Of a DNA stretch of 33,374 bases, positions 1 to 9,206 are shown piece by piece. The position numbers and the translations under genes are program-made. The stretch covers positions 1-33,374 of the forward strand of contig CAMCAY010000023.1 of the NCBI GenBank assembly GCA_945872815.1, read 5' to 3'. Each line of letters begins with the position of its first letter. Position 1 is the stretch's first letter. This stretch comes from Chitinophaga pinensis (lineage in GTDB: Bacteria > Bacteroidota > Bacteroidia > Chitinophagales > Chitinophagaceae). The notes below the pieces were generated by a model that saw only the letters and a list, made by a program, of their open reading frames with translations, searched no databases and was not told the origin of the DNA.

Positions 1-1
1 A

Positions 2-457
2 GGAGTTTGCCAATTACTGAATGAAAAAACAGATGAAGGCGAATCTAAGTCTGGCGGATTAAGTTTCATGGCGGGTGAAAAGGATGGTCAGGGTCCTGCT
101 GATGCATTTTTAATTATCCCTTCTGATAAGAAAATCGGAGACAACTGGGAGGTTACCACCACTAACAAAGGTTTGACCACTAAAAAGAAATACACCCTCA
201 AGTCAATTGAACAGTCAAGTGCAACCCTTGAAATATCAGGAACAACAACGGGTACAGTAGAGCAAGAGGTTCAGGGTATGGCTATGAATATGACCATGGA
301 TACTAAAGTTAAAGGTGTAATGAAAGTTAATATTCAAACAGGTCTTGTTATCGAATCTAGCAGCGATATGGACATGAATAATTCAATGGATATGATGGGA
401 CAACAAATGCAAATAAGCTCCAAGGGGAAAACAATTGTAACATATACCCCCAAATAA
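2..457 (+). CDS. DUF6263-like protein, 3' part (5' end outside window)
   Basis: The reading frame is open from base 2, so the gene starts upstream of the window; the ATG at 68 is internal, not the true start. The visible 151 residues are rich in Thr, Ser, Lys and Met. They contain a 'GDNWEV' stretch followed by alternating short strands, and end in a 'VTYTPK' strand. This resembles the C-terminal beta-rich half of DUF6263-type proteins, which are usually exported in Bacteroidota and have no known function. A methionine-rich segment (about residues 79-140 of the visible part, with repeated MxM/MDM pairs) is unusual but may just be compositional. It converges on the phosphorylase gene with a 19-bp gap. 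The family call rests on overall look rather than on a catalytic motif. Confidence 0.55.
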   Translation, partial: GVCQLLNEKTDEGESKSGGLSFMAGEKDGQGPADAFLIIPSDKKIGDNWEVTTTNKGLTTKKKYTLKSIEQSSATLEISGTTTGTVEQEVQGMAMNMTMDTKVKGVMKVNIQTGLVIESSSDMDMNNSMDMMGQQMQISSKGKTIVTYTPK

Positions 458-476
458 AAAACTTCACGACACTTTT

Positions 477-2129
477 TTATTTGTACAAGATCTCGTAATA
501 TTCTATGGCCATTCTATTGCTGTCGAATTGCCAACGTACGTCTTGCATGCCTTTTTGGATAATTTTTAGCCATTGATTATAGTTATCATAATACATTGGT
601 ATGATATCATTTTCCAGGATATCAAATAATTTATCCGTATCATATTGATCCTGATCCTGCAAAGACATATCATCATAATTAGCCAACGGGACAACAAAGC
701 CATTGTTACCATGATCAATAAATTCTCTTATCCAACCGTCATTGGTACTAACATTAACAGCGCCATTCATTGCGGCTGACATACCACTGGTTCCGCTTGC
801 TTCGCGATGAACCCTTGGATTGTTGAGCCAAACATCAGCGGCTTGCTTTAGTTGTTTACTCAATGTTAGTTCATAACCAATGCAAACTGCAGCGTTATGG
901 AAATCTTTAGTCAAATTAATTAAGTAATTAAATTCCCCGATTGCGGGATAATCCAATGGATAGGGCTTACCAGCCCATATCATCTGAACAGGATATTTTT
1001 TATTGTTCAACAAAGAAGCAAACCGATCTCTGTCTCTAGCAATTAAATCTGCTCTTTTATATCCTGCGAATCTTCTTGCCCAAACTATGGTTAATATATT
1101 AGGATCAAATATTTTACCAGTTTGATCAGCAACAATTTCCATCGCAATTTTTTTCAAGGATTTTTTATGAGTAATAAACTTATTATCCTCACCTGCCTCC
1201 ATTAAAGTATATAGTTGTTTATCTGACCAATATTCCCAATTTTGAGCATTAGTGACTGATGTTATATTACAAATATCATTGTGATACTCCCACATTCTTT
1301 TACTTACATTTCCATGTAGTTTACTCACTGCATTAGCTTTCCTGGCGAAGCGTAATGCAGCCAATGAGTGATTAAACATAACTTCAGAATCATCAGAAAT
1401 TTTTTTGACTTCACTTAAAGGCATGCCACAGAAATAACCCATTTTTTCACATAAGTTGAAATCGTGTTTTTCATTACCCGCTTCTTCAGGTGTATGAGTT
1501 GTAAATACAAGTTTTTGTTTAACTGCATCTCTGCTACCCAATTTATTTTCAAGATAAAATGCAGCACTGATACCATGGGCTTCATTTAAATGATACACAT
1601 CAGGATTGTAATTTAACACATCAACCAGTTTAGCTCCCCCAACACCCAATAAAATAAACTGAGCCAATTTAGTAGCTACATTGGCATCATATAACCGATG
1701 AGAAATGGTTTGAGAAACATAATCATTCTCCGGAATATCTGTTGTCAGTAAAAAAAGAGGTGCTGATTTAAAAGTTTCAGGATTTAGGTAAAGTACTTTT
1801 ACCCAAACAAGATGACCATGTATTTCAATCTGAAACATGACTCCGGTATCTTCCAGGAAATTATAAATCTTCTCATTCCATTGAATTTGAAGGGTTTGAT
1901 CCTGATTTCTCGACTGATCATAATAACCGTATTTCCATAAAATTCCAACTCCAATGAGGTTTTGTTTGAGTTCGTAAGCACTGCGAAGATGACTGCCACT
2001 TAAATAACCAAGTCCACCGCTGTAAATTTTTAGTGGCTGATGAATGGCAAACTCCATGGAAAAATAAACCACTTTACTTCTATAATGCTCGTTTACAGGA
2101 TATGGTACTTCGTAACGATTAAAATTCAT
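477..2129 (-). CDS. glgP: Alpha-glucan phosphorylase-like protein (GT35-type)
   Basis: This 550-residue cytoplasmic protein matches the short alpha-glucan phosphorylase type that cleaves glycogen or maltodextrin with phosphate to give glucose-1-phosphate. Seen: 'YFSMEFAIHQPLKIYSGGLG' near the N-terminus, 'TTHTPEEAGNEKHDF' mid-protein, 'WARRFAGYKRADLI' (about residue 350), and 'REASGTSGM' followed by 'AAMNGAVNVSTNDGW' near residue 450. In classical phosphorylases the residue after 'SGM' or 'SNM' is the lysine that binds pyridoxal phosphate; here it is Ser451 (codon TCA, minus strand 777-779). It may therefore be a divergent or non-phosphorolytic member. The start is the only ATG giving the conserved N-terminus. 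No glycogen synthase or branching enzyme lies nearby. Fold assignment is firm; the reaction is uncertain. Confidence 0.8.
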   Translation of the reverse strand: MNFNRYEVPYPVNEHYRSKVVYFSMEFAIHQPLKIYSGGLGYLSGSHLRSAYELKQNLIGVGILWKYGYYDQSRNQDQTLQIQWNEKIYNFLEDTGVMFQIEIHGHLVWVKVLYLNPETFKSAPLFLLTTDIPENDYVSQTISHRLYDANVATKLAQFILLGVGGAKLVDVLNYNPDVYHLNEAHGISAAFYLENKLGSRDAVKQKLVFTTHTPEEAGNEKHDFNLCEKMGYFCGMPLSEVKKISDDSEVMFNHSLAALRFARKANAVSKLHGNVSKRMWEYHNDICNITSVTNAQNWEYWSDKQLYTLMEAGEDNKFITHKKSLKKIAMEIVADQTGKIFDPNILTIVWARRFAGYKRADLIARDRDRFASLLNNKKYPVQMIWAGKPYPLDYPAIGEFNYLINLTKDFHNAAVCIGYELTLSKQLKQAADVWLNNPRVHREASGTSGMSAAMNGAVNVSTNDGWIREFIDHGNNGFVVPLANYDDMSLQDQDQYDTDKLFDILENDIIPMYYDNYNQWLKIIQKGMQDVRWQFDSNRMAIEYYEILYK

Positions 2130-2276
2130 TCAGCTATTTTTAATTCCAACAATATTATTATGAAATTTAATCCAAAAAAATGATATAAATACTGATTGTC
2201 AAAAACTACATTACATAAATAGACGTGTTTATCACTTCAATATCTAAAAATAATGGTACGTCTAAGATTAATTAAT

Positions 2277-2284
2277 TATTTTTG
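2277..2284 (+). promoter_or_regulatory. Bacteroidota -7 box (TATTTTTG) upstream of the Nramp gene
   Basis: TATTTTTG matches TAnnTTTG and lies 32 bp before the ATG at 2316. It would fall inside the longer reading frame that opens at 2253, so it supports 2316 as the true start. No convincing -33 TTTG was found at the usual distance. Confidence 0.4.
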
Positions 2285-2315
2285 TAATCAAATAGTAATT
2301 TTATTCAAAGAAAAG

Positions 2316-4235
2316 ATGCTACAGAATAAATCACTGGATAACATACATGAAAGCATAGATACTACATCTAAGCAAAAAGGATGGAGAAAAATTTTTTCAT
2401 TTATAGGTCCTGCTTATCTGGTGAGTGTGGGATATATGGATCCGGGAAACTGGGCTACAGATATTGCCGGAGGAAGCAAGTACGGTTTTACTTTAATTTG
2501 GGTTTTGCTGGCAAGTAATTTAATGGCAGTTCTTTTACAAAGCCTAAGTGCCAGATTAGGAATAGTAAGAGGAAGAGATTTGGCACAAGCTAACAGAGAG
2601 GCCTATCCGCAATCAGTTAATTTTATTTTATGGCTGCTTGCTGAAATCGCTATAGCGGCGACTGATTTAGCAGAAGTTTTGGGAATGGCCATAGGAATAC
2701 AACTTTTATTTGGGCTTCCTTTGTTTATTGGCGTTAGTATTACCGTGCTGGATACTTTTTTTCTTCTGTATCTTCAAAGACTGGGTATTCGAAAAATTGA
2801 AGCATTTATTATTATTTTAATAGGCATCATTGGCGTCTCATTTCTGATTAATATATTTTTAGCCAACCCTTCTATTCATGATATCCTCAAGGGATTTATC
2901 CCTTCATTGCCTGATGCTGATCAACTTTATAGAAATGAAGGAATTGTCGGAAAGCTTCCAAAAGAAACAGCTTTGTATCTTGCCATTGGAATGATTGGAG
3001 CCACGGTGATGCCTCATAACTTATATTTACATTCTGCGTTAATACAAACCAGAAAAATATCAAGGACAACCAAAGGGATCAGACATGCCATAAAAATGAG
3101 TATTGTTGACAGCACCATTGCACTGAATCTGGCATTTTTCATTAATGCCGCCATCCTTATTTTGGCAGCAACCGTTTTTTATAAAACAGGCAGAACTGAT
3201 GTGGGTGAAATAAGACAAGCGCATTCACTTTTATCTCCATTATTGGGAACTAAAATCGCCTCAACCTTATTTGCAGTTGCATTGATTGCTTCCGGTCAAA
3301 GCTCTACTATTACAGGCACCTTATCGGGTCAAATCGTCATGGAAGGATATCTTCAAATTCGTATCAATCCATTGATGCGCAGATTGATTACCAGACTAGC
3401 AGCCATCGTGCCAGCAATAATATTCATTGCTTTATCGGGTGAAGAAAAAATTGACAGTTTATTGATTTTCAGCCAAGTGATATTAAGCATTCAATTAGCT
3501 TTTGCTATTATTCCGTTGATACATTTTGTAAGTGATAAAAACAAAATGCAGGAATTTGCCATCTCTGCAAAAACAAAATTATTGTCCTGGCTTTTTGCCG
3601 TTATACTGATTTTACTGAATTTTAAAATGATTTACGGTGAAATTCAATCTTATTGGATTGACTCACAAAATATTACTATAAAAGCATGCATTATTCTTTC
3701 AATAATTCTCTTCATTTTATTGCTGCTGTATGTGATATTATTTCCTCTGATTTCAAAGAAAAATATTTCAGCGTCTATTGAAATGCACCCATCCATAAAC
3801 AACAATGAAGAATTATCCATACCTGTTTACCAAAAAATAGCCATAGCACTTGATTTCAGCGATAATGACTTTAAACTTATTTCAAACGCCATCGGACAGG
3901 CCGGAATCAATAAAGAATTTATTCTCATTCATGTTGTGGAAACTGCCACTTCAAAACTTCATGGAAAAGAGACCGATGATTATGAAACAAAAAAAGATCA
4001 GGAAAGATTGAATATGCTTGTAGCAAAAATAAAATCTAAAGGATATGAAGCAAAAGGTATTCTTGGATTTAAAGAAACCGTAAAAGAAATAACACGAATT
4101 GTACTTGAAGAAAAAGCAGATTTGCTAATTATTGGTGCTCATGGACATAAAGGATTAAAGGACTTTATTTATGGATCCAGCATTAATAAAGTAAGACATG
4201 CTTTAGATATTCCGGTTTTTATAGTTAAAAAATAA
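2316..4235 (+). CDS. mntH: Nramp divalent metal transporter fused to a universal stress domain
   Basis: The protein is 639 residues from this start. Residues about 25-490 form an Nramp proton-coupled Mn2+/Fe2+ importer. The helix-1 metal motif D42-P-G-N45 and the helix-6 motif M232-P-H-N235 are both intact, and there are about 11-12 hydrophobic helices. From about residue 503 a soluble universal stress domain follows, with the ATP-binding pattern G607-x2-G610-x9-G620-S621. Nramp proteins alone are usually 400-450 residues, so the tail is a real fusion; it could sense nucleotide state and tune metal uptake (inference). An in-frame ATG at 2253 would add 21 residues, but a -7 box lies inside that stretch. 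It is divergent from the phosphorylase gene and looks like a single-gene unit. Confidence 0.9.
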   Translation: MLQNKSLDNIHESIDTTSKQKGWRKIFSFIGPAYLVSVGYMDPGNWATDIAGGSKYGFTLIWVLLASNLMAVLLQSLSARLGIVRGRDLAQANREAYPQSVNFILWLLAEIAIAATDLAEVLGMAIGIQLLFGLPLFIGVSITVLDTFFLLYLQRLGIRKIEAFIIILIGIIGVSFLINIFLANPSIHDILKGFIPSLPDADQLYRNEGIVGKLPKETALYLAIGMIGATVMPHNLYLHSALIQTRKISRTTKGIRHAIKMSIVDSTIALNLAFFINAAILILAATVFYKTGRTDVGEIRQAHSLLSPLLGTKIASTLFAVALIASGQSSTITGTLSGQIVMEGYLQIRINPLMRRLITRLAAIVPAIIFIALSGEEKIDSLLIFSQVILSIQLAFAIIPLIHFVSDKNKMQEFAISAKTKLLSWLFAVILILLNFKMIYGEIQSYWIDSQNITIKACIILSIILFILLLLYVILFPLISKKNISASIEMHPSINNNEELSIPVYQKIAIALDFSDNDFKLISNAIGQAGINKEFILIHVVETATSKLHGKETDDYETKKDQERLNMLVAKIKSKGYEAKGILGFKETVKEITRIVLEEKADLLIIGAHGHKGLKDFIYGSSINKVRHALDIPVFIVKK

Positions 4236-4325
4236 ACTCCAATTTTAGAATTTCATGTCCTTTTTTACTTTCTTTTAAAACGATCATTCCGCATTTTTTT
4301 TTACCTTTATTCATAAATTTATAAT

Positions 4326-4691
4326 ATGCTAATTGAAGTTTCAAACGGGGAAATTGTAGACAAACTAACTATTATCGAAATTAAATTGTCCAGAATTGAA
4401 GACCTTGCCAAAAGAAAAAATTTAGAGGCCGAATGGGAAATACTGAATAAAGCCGTTAACGATATTATGGACAAAGACCATTATTTGTATAAACAATTGT
4501 ATAGCATCAATGAAAAACTTTGGGATATAGAAGACGACTGCAGAGTTTTTGAAAAAACCAAGAATTTTGGTGAAGCGTTTATTCAAACTGCTAGAAGTGT
4601 TTACATGACCAATGATGAAAGAGCTGCTGTCAAAAAAGAAATCAATAACATTACCGGCTCAAGATTGACAGAAGAAAAATCTTACCAATAA
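4326..4691 (+). CDS. DUF6165 family protein
   Basis: This 121-residue, highly charged, helical cytoplasmic protein has no signal peptide or membrane segment. The N-terminal pattern 'VSNGEIVDKLTIIEIKLSRI' and the later 'NEKLWDIEDDCR' are the hallmarks of the DUF6165 family as I know it. Such genes often sit beside lipopolysaccharide or glycan glycosyltransferase genes, and here a GT9 glycosyltransferase begins 68 bp downstream on the same strand. The family has no established activity. The context suggests an accessory role in surface-sugar assembly (inference). A near-consensus box TACCTTTA at 4302-4309 lies just upstream and may be its promoter. Confidence 0.75.
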   Translation: MLIEVSNGEIVDKLTIIEIKLSRIEDLAKRKNLEAEWEILNKAVNDIMDKDHYLYKQLYSINEKLWDIEDDCRVFEKTKNFGEAFIQTARSVYMTNDERAAVKKEINNITGSRLTEEKSYQ

Positions 4692-4759
4692 TTAAACAAC
4701 CTGTTTCATTTACCAATTTTCTACAATAGTATTTCAGAAAATAAATTCAAATCAAATAG

Positions 4760-5812
4760 ATGAAAAGAATTTTGGTGATAAGATTTTCAGCCATGGGGGA
4801 TGTTGCAATGGCTCTACCTGTGTTAAAACTGGTATTAAAAGATAATCCCAATCTGGAAATTACTTTTCTCACCGGAAAAAATGTTGCAGACTTATTTGGA
4901 AATATAGAACGCCTGATTCCCATTGGTATAGACTTCAAAAAACAATACAAGGGAATTGTAGGATTAAAAAAACTTCATCGAGCATTATTGAAAAACGAAA
5001 AGTTTGATGCAGTCATAGACCTTCACAATGTTTTAAGATCAAATATCTTAGGTGTTTTTTTTCGTTTATCCGCTATTCCTATTTTCAAAATTAATAAGGA
5101 ACGGGATATTAAAAGAAAAATGATTCAAACGAAACAACTCTATCAACTTCCTCATACTACGGAGAGATATTTAAGGGTGTTCAATCAAGCAGGAATTAAA
5201 ACAAACAATGCTGATTTTAATTTTCCTTCCGTTATTGTGAGCGAAGAAGACAAAAACATTACCGCATTATTTTTAAATAATTTCTTAAAACCCTTTATTG
5301 CTTTTGCTCCATTTGCGAAGCATGCAACCAAATCATTTCCACTCAGTAAATCAGAGGAACTTATTCAAGCATTATCTAAAAACTACACTGTATTTTTATT
5401 GGGAGGCAAAGAAAATGCAGAACAATTCGATAAATGGGAATCGTCATTTCCCAACACACATTCAACCGGTCAATTAAATCTTATACAACAAGTTGCTTTA
5501 ATGTCGCATGTGAAAGCAGTTATCAGTATGGATAGCGCAAACATGCACTTGGCGGCCATTCAAGGGGTTCCTATTGTCAGTATTTGGGGAGCTACACATC
5601 CATTTTTCGGTTTCAGTGGCATTGGCACAAATTCGTCAAGCTGGATTTCTGCGGAAGCATCTCCTGCATGTCGGCCATGTAGTGTATTTGGAAATAAACC
5701 TTGCAAGAATAAACAGGAACCCTATGCTTGTATGAATCGAATAAAAGTAGCTCCAATCATAAAAGCCATCCATGAAATTTCAGAAAAATCGCAGAGTACT
5801 ACTCCTCAATAA
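4760..5812 (+). CDS. Glycosyltransferase family 9 (heptosyltransferase-like)
   Basis: This 350-residue protein belongs to the GT9 family, which adds ADP-activated heptose or related sugars to the lipopolysaccharide core at the inner face of the inner membrane. Seen: the N-terminal 'ILVIRFSAMGDVAMALPVL' (the GT9 opening, with G-D for the nucleotide-sugar side), 'FAPFAKHATKSFP' opening the second Rossmann half near residue 185, and 'SMDSANMHLAAIQGVPIVSIW' near residue 260, the conserved acceptor/donor motif. Length is normal. Four cysteines cluster near the C-terminus (ACRPCS...KPCK...ACMN), as in many GT9 members. It follows the DUF6165 gene, probably in one unit, and its last 14 bp overlap the end of the convergent MFS gene. 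The exact sugar is unknown. Confidence 0.85.
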   Translation: MKRILVIRFSAMGDVAMALPVLKLVLKDNPNLEITFLTGKNVADLFGNIERLIPIGIDFKKQYKGIVGLKKLHRALLKNEKFDAVIDLHNVLRSNILGVFFRLSAIPIFKINKERDIKRKMIQTKQLYQLPHTTERYLRVFNQAGIKTNNADFNFPSVIVSEEDKNITALFLNNFLKPFIAFAPFAKHATKSFPLSKSEELIQALSKNYTVFLLGGKENAEQFDKWESSFPNTHSTGQLNLIQQVALMSHVKAVISMDSANMHLAAIQGVPIVSIWGATHPFFGFSGIGTNSSSWISAEASPACRPCSVFGNKPCKNKQEPYACMNRIKVAPIIKAIHEISEKSQSTTPQ

Positions 5813-7025
5813 AATTAAGGTCTTTACCGAATGTCTCCTTTATTTTGATGACTGCAAAGATTGACAAAAGCATAATAATCAAAGCCGTTATCCACCCTGC
5901 ATCATAATACGAAGTATAATTTCTAAGTAATTTAAATAAAGGCAGTATCACCACTGCAAGCATTCCTCTAACCATATTAGGTACAGTTGTGGTAGCAGTT
6001 GCCCTCAGGTTTGTTCCGAATTGTTCTGCAGCCATCGTCACAAATATGGCCCAGAAACCAGTTCCCAATCCAAGGCCTGCACATATCAAATACATACCTG
6101 CTGCACTCCCATTCCATTGAGCAGTAAAAAACAACACAATAAATAAAATAGTAATTGCATAAAAGATATACAAAGCCAATTTTCTGCTTTTCAACCACTG
6201 GCTAATAAACCCTATCAAAATATCTCCTATTGAAATCAATACATAGGCAAACATGATTGATTTACCCGGATCAATTTTTTCTTTGATACCCATTTGTTTA
6301 CCAAACTCATTCGAAAAAGTAATCAACAAACCAATCACTAGCCAAGTAGGCAAACCAATCAAAATATTTAAGAAATATCTTTTTAGTCTGTCTTTGCTAT
6401 TGAACAGCATTAAAAAATTTCCTTTTTGAACTTTTGCATCTTTGATTTGCTGATACATACCAGATTCAAAAACAGACACACGTAGCAGCAATAAAATCAA
6501 TCCCATTCCACCACCAATAAAATAACAAACGCGCCAATCAAAATTTTCTTTTATGATAAAAGCGGCAATGGCACCTGTGAGTCCAATGCCTGCAACCAAT
6601 GACGTTGCAATTCCTCTTCTTTCCTTTGCTACCAACTCTGAAACCAATGTAATGCCGGCACCCAATTCCCCAGCCAATCCAAGACCTGCAATAAATCTAA
6701 TCCATTTATATTGTTCAACTGTTTGAATAAAGCCATTCAGAATATTGGCTATAGAATACAATAATATCGATCCAAACAACACGCTCAACCTGCCTTTTTT
6801 ATCTCCCATTACTCCCCAAATAATACCTCCAATTAACAGTCCCGTCATTTGCCACATCAATATCTCCTCCCCTTCTATCTTCACCTGATCACTGTTAAGG
6901 CCTAAGGATTCCAAACTTGGCATTCTGATGATACTGAACAGCAACAAATCATATATATCAACAAAATACCCCAACGCAGCTACAATGACAGCAATACTAA
7001 AAATTGATTTTTGTTTGGCAGACAT
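5799..7025 (-). CDS. MFS transporter, metabolite:proton symporter type
   Basis: This 408-residue inner-membrane protein has about 12 hydrophobic helices. A clear MFS signature loop 'WGVMGDKKGRLSVLFGS' lies between helices 2 and 3 (about residues 70-86), and 'RFIAGLGLAGELGAGITLVSEL' fits helix 4 of the sugar/acid symporter branch (shikimate, sialate or dicarboxylate-like). The opening 'ALGYFVDIYDLLLFSIIR', with an acidic residue in helix 1, is typical of that branch. It is the last gene of a same-strand run with the DAACS symporter and the DedA gene, starting 7 bp after dedA ends, which suggests co-transcription. Its 3' end overlaps the convergent GT9 gene by 14 bp. The substrate cannot be told from the sequence. 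Confidence 0.85.
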   Translation of the reverse strand: MSAKQKSIFSIAVIVAALGYFVDIYDLLLFSIIRMPSLESLGLNSDQVKIEGEEILMWQMTGLLIGGIIWGVMGDKKGRLSVLFGSILLYSIANILNGFIQTVEQYKWIRFIAGLGLAGELGAGITLVSELVAKERRGIATSLVAGIGLTGAIAAFIIKENFDWRVCYFIGGGMGLILLLLRVSVFESGMYQQIKDAKVQKGNFLMLFNSKDRLKRYFLNILIGLPTWLVIGLLITFSNEFGKQMGIKEKIDPGKSIMFAYVLISIGDILIGFISQWLKSRKLALYIFYAITILFIVLFFTAQWNGSAAGMYLICAGLGLGTGFWAIFVTMAAEQFGTNLRATATTTVPNMVRGMLAVVILPLFKLLRNYTSYYDAGWITALIIMLLSIFAVIKIKETFGKDLNFIEE

Positions 7026-7032
7026 AAAAATA

Positions 7033-7725
7033 TTATTCAGTTTCTTCTTTTTTCTTTTCCCCTGTTACCAACTTGAAAATAACAGGTAGCGTTGTTACCA
7101 ATACAATTCCAATAACAATTACTTCCAAATGCTTTTTTAAATCAAAACCAAAAGAGTTGTAAATAAATCTTTGCAGGTAATGCCCAGCAATAATCATGGT
7201 AAATACCCATGCAATACTTCCTATGATATTAAAAAATGAAAACTTCTTTCTATCCATCTGAACGATACCCGCAACAATAGGTGCAAAAGTTCTAACAATG
7301 GGAAGAAACCTTGCCATTATAATCGCACCGCCACCATGCTTATCATAAAAATCTTTTGCCTGATATAAATATTTCTTCTTGAACAATAAAGTATCTTTTC
7401 TTTCAAACAAAAACGGGCCGCTTTTTCTTCCAAACCAATACCCAACAGAATTTCCAATAATACCGGCAATTGAAATCAAAATCCCTAATATCAAGAGATC
7501 AATAACAGAACTGTTGGTTGAAAATCCAAGTGCGGAGGAAATTAAATCACTGCTATAGATTCCTGTAACAAACAATAAAGAATCACCTGGCAAGAAAAAA
7601 CCTGCAAATAAACCCGTTTCTGCAAACACCACCAGAAGGATAAACCAAAGTCCACCATTTTCTATATACCATTGAGGCTGCAATAAATGAATCCATTGAA
7701 AATCTAGTAAAATTGAAAGTAGCAT
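7033..7725 (-). CDS. DedA/VTT family membrane protein
   Basis: This 230-residue inner-membrane protein belongs to the DedA family. Some members carry undecaprenyl phosphate or other lipids across the membrane (family knowledge). Seen: 'FAETGLFAGFFLPGDSLLF' (about residues 34-52), with the conserved E and PGDS; 'GYWFGRKSGP' in the re-entrant region; and 'MARFLPIVRTFAPIVAGI' (about residues 137-154), carrying the essential family arginines. The C-terminal tail is short and very basic/acidic (KKKEETE). It sits between the symporter gene (58 bp upstream) and the MFS gene (7 bp downstream). The family call is safe; which lipid it handles is not known. Confidence 0.88.
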   Translation of the reverse strand: MLLSILLDFQWIHLLQPQWYIENGGLWFILLVVFAETGLFAGFFLPGDSLLFVTGIYSSDLISSALGFSTNSSVIDLLILGILISIAGIIGNSVGYWFGRKSGPFLFERKDTLLFKKKYLYQAKDFYDKHGGGAIIMARFLPIVRTFAPIVAGIVQMDRKKFSFFNIIGSIAWVFTMIIAGHYLQRFIYNSFGFDLKKHLEVIVIGIVLVTTLPVIFKLVTGEKKKEETE

Positions 7726-7783
7726 ATTATCAGAGATTTATTTTAATTAGAACATTTTTTTATTTTATTTATCACTCAATATT

Positions 7784-9052
7784 TCATTCATGAGTCAAAG
7801 CCCCTTCCCATTTACTTACTGCAGCTGTAGCAAGCGCATTTCCTAACACGTTGGTCATGCTTCTACCCATATCGCAAAAAGTATCAATGGCTAACACAAG
7901 GCCTATTCCTTCAGGCGGAATTCCAAACATCCCACCAGTAGCCAAAACCACTACCAATGAAGCTCTTGGAACTCCCGCAATACCCTTACTTGTCAACATA
8001 AAAACCAACAACATCACAATCTGCGTTCCGAGATGATCTGTTATGGAAGTGATATTATAAGCCTGTGCAATAAACATGCTTGCAAATGTCATATACATCA
8101 TACTGCCATCTAAATTAAAAGAATAACCCAAAGGCAAAGTAAAAGACACAATTTTATTATTACATCCAAAACGTTCCATTTCTTCTACCAGTTTTGGAAA
8201 AACAGCTTCACTGCTGGCTGTATTGAATGCAATTGCCATTGGATTGGATAATCTCTTGAGCAAAACAAATAATCGTTGTCTTAGTATAATGTAACCAACA
8301 ATTAAAAGCAATAACCACAGTACAACCAACCCTGCATAAAAGGAACCTATGTAATAAGCGTAGGTATTTAATATTCCAAGACCTTTCATTGCAATCACAC
8401 CTGTCATTGCACCAAAAACACCAATAGGCGCAAACTTCATTACATAAGAAACCATCTTAAGAACAACATGCGTCAATGAATCCAAAGCATGGATGATATT
8501 TTCTCCTTTTTTACCAATTGCTGTAAGAGCTACTCCAAAGAAAATAGAAAATATAACCAATTGAAGTATTTCATTATTAGCCATGGCTTCCATCACACTT
8601 CTGGGAAAAACATGTTCTACGAATTTATCGATTGAAAATTCTTTGGTTTTTCCTATCAAATCCTTTGCTCCTTCTACATCAGCATTAGAAATATTGACTC
8701 CAATTCCCGGTTTGGTTATCGTAACTAAAATGAGTCCCAATGTCAAACTTATAAGCGAGGCAGAAATAAACCATATCATTGCTTTTCCTCCAACCCTGCC
8801 CACTGCTTTCAAATCTCCCAACTTGGCAATACCTACAACAAGCGTTGAAAACACTAATGGCGCAATGATCATCTGCACCATTCTTAAAAATATGGTAGCA
8901 AGTAATTTAATTTTGGGAGAAAAATCTTTAATGAATTCCGGTGAAGCATTTTCATGAATCAAATAACCGGCAAAAATTCCCGACAACATTGCCAAGATAA
9001 TATATAATGTAAGTCTGTTAGATTTCTGTTTTGAATTGGTTGAGCCTTGCAT
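7784..9052 (-). CDS. Dicarboxylate/amino acid:cation symporter (DAACS)
   Basis: This 422-residue inner-membrane symporter of the GltP/DctA family takes up glutamate, aspartate or C4-dicarboxylates with Na+ or H+. Seen: a serine-rich re-entrant hairpin 'AFNTASSEAVFPKLVEEME' and a helix-7/hairpin-2 region 'LPLGYSFNLDGSMMYMTFAS' with the cation/substrate motif. The end 'AIDTFCDMGRSMTNVLGNALA' carries the conserved D and R/N residues (the TFCDMGRSMTNV box). Length is normal. The frame can be opened 7 codons earlier from a TTG, but the ATG at 9050-9052 is preferred. It is the first gene of the run with dedA and the MFS gene, and is divergent from the APC permease. The exact substrate is unknown. 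Confidence 0.88.
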   Translation of the reverse strand: MQGSTNSKQKSNRLTLYIILAMLSGIFAGYLIHENASPEFIKDFSPKIKLLATIFLRMVQMIIAPLVFSTLVVGIAKLGDLKAVGRVGGKAMIWFISASLISLTLGLILVTITKPGIGVNISNADVEGAKDLIGKTKEFSIDKFVEHVFPRSVMEAMANNEILQLVIFSIFFGVALTAIGKKGENIIHALDSLTHVVLKMVSYVMKFAPIGVFGAMTGVIAMKGLGILNTYAYYIGSFYAGLVVLWLLLLIVGYIILRQRLFVLLKRLSNPMAIAFNTASSEAVFPKLVEEMERFGCNNKIVSFTLPLGYSFNLDGSMMYMTFASMFIAQAYNITSITDHLGTQIVMLLVFMLTSKGIAGVPRASLVVVLATGGMFGIPPEGIGLVLAIDTFCDMGRSMTNVLGNALATAAVSKWEGALTHE

Positions 9053-9206
9053 AGTTATTTTTTGGTTTTGCAATATAATATTTTATACTGAATAGGTATT
9101 TGAAGTTTAAAAATTAGAATTATCATCATTAGTTAATAAATCTTTTGCTATTGTAATCAATAATTCCTTATTTTTCAGCATAATTCATTAAAACTAAATT
9201 CTTGTT

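Noticed and set aside
2253..2315. Longer N-terminus for the Nramp transporter
   Set aside because: A -7 box lies inside it, it adds no conserved residues, and an ATG at 2316 fits the usual start.
8583..8957. 124-residue reading frame antisense to the symporter gene
   Set aside because: Low-complexity shadow of a membrane-protein gene; no domain or conserved motif.
9053..9073. TTG start for the DAACS symporter
   Set aside because: An ATG seven codons later is a better start and no ribosome-binding signal favours the TTG.
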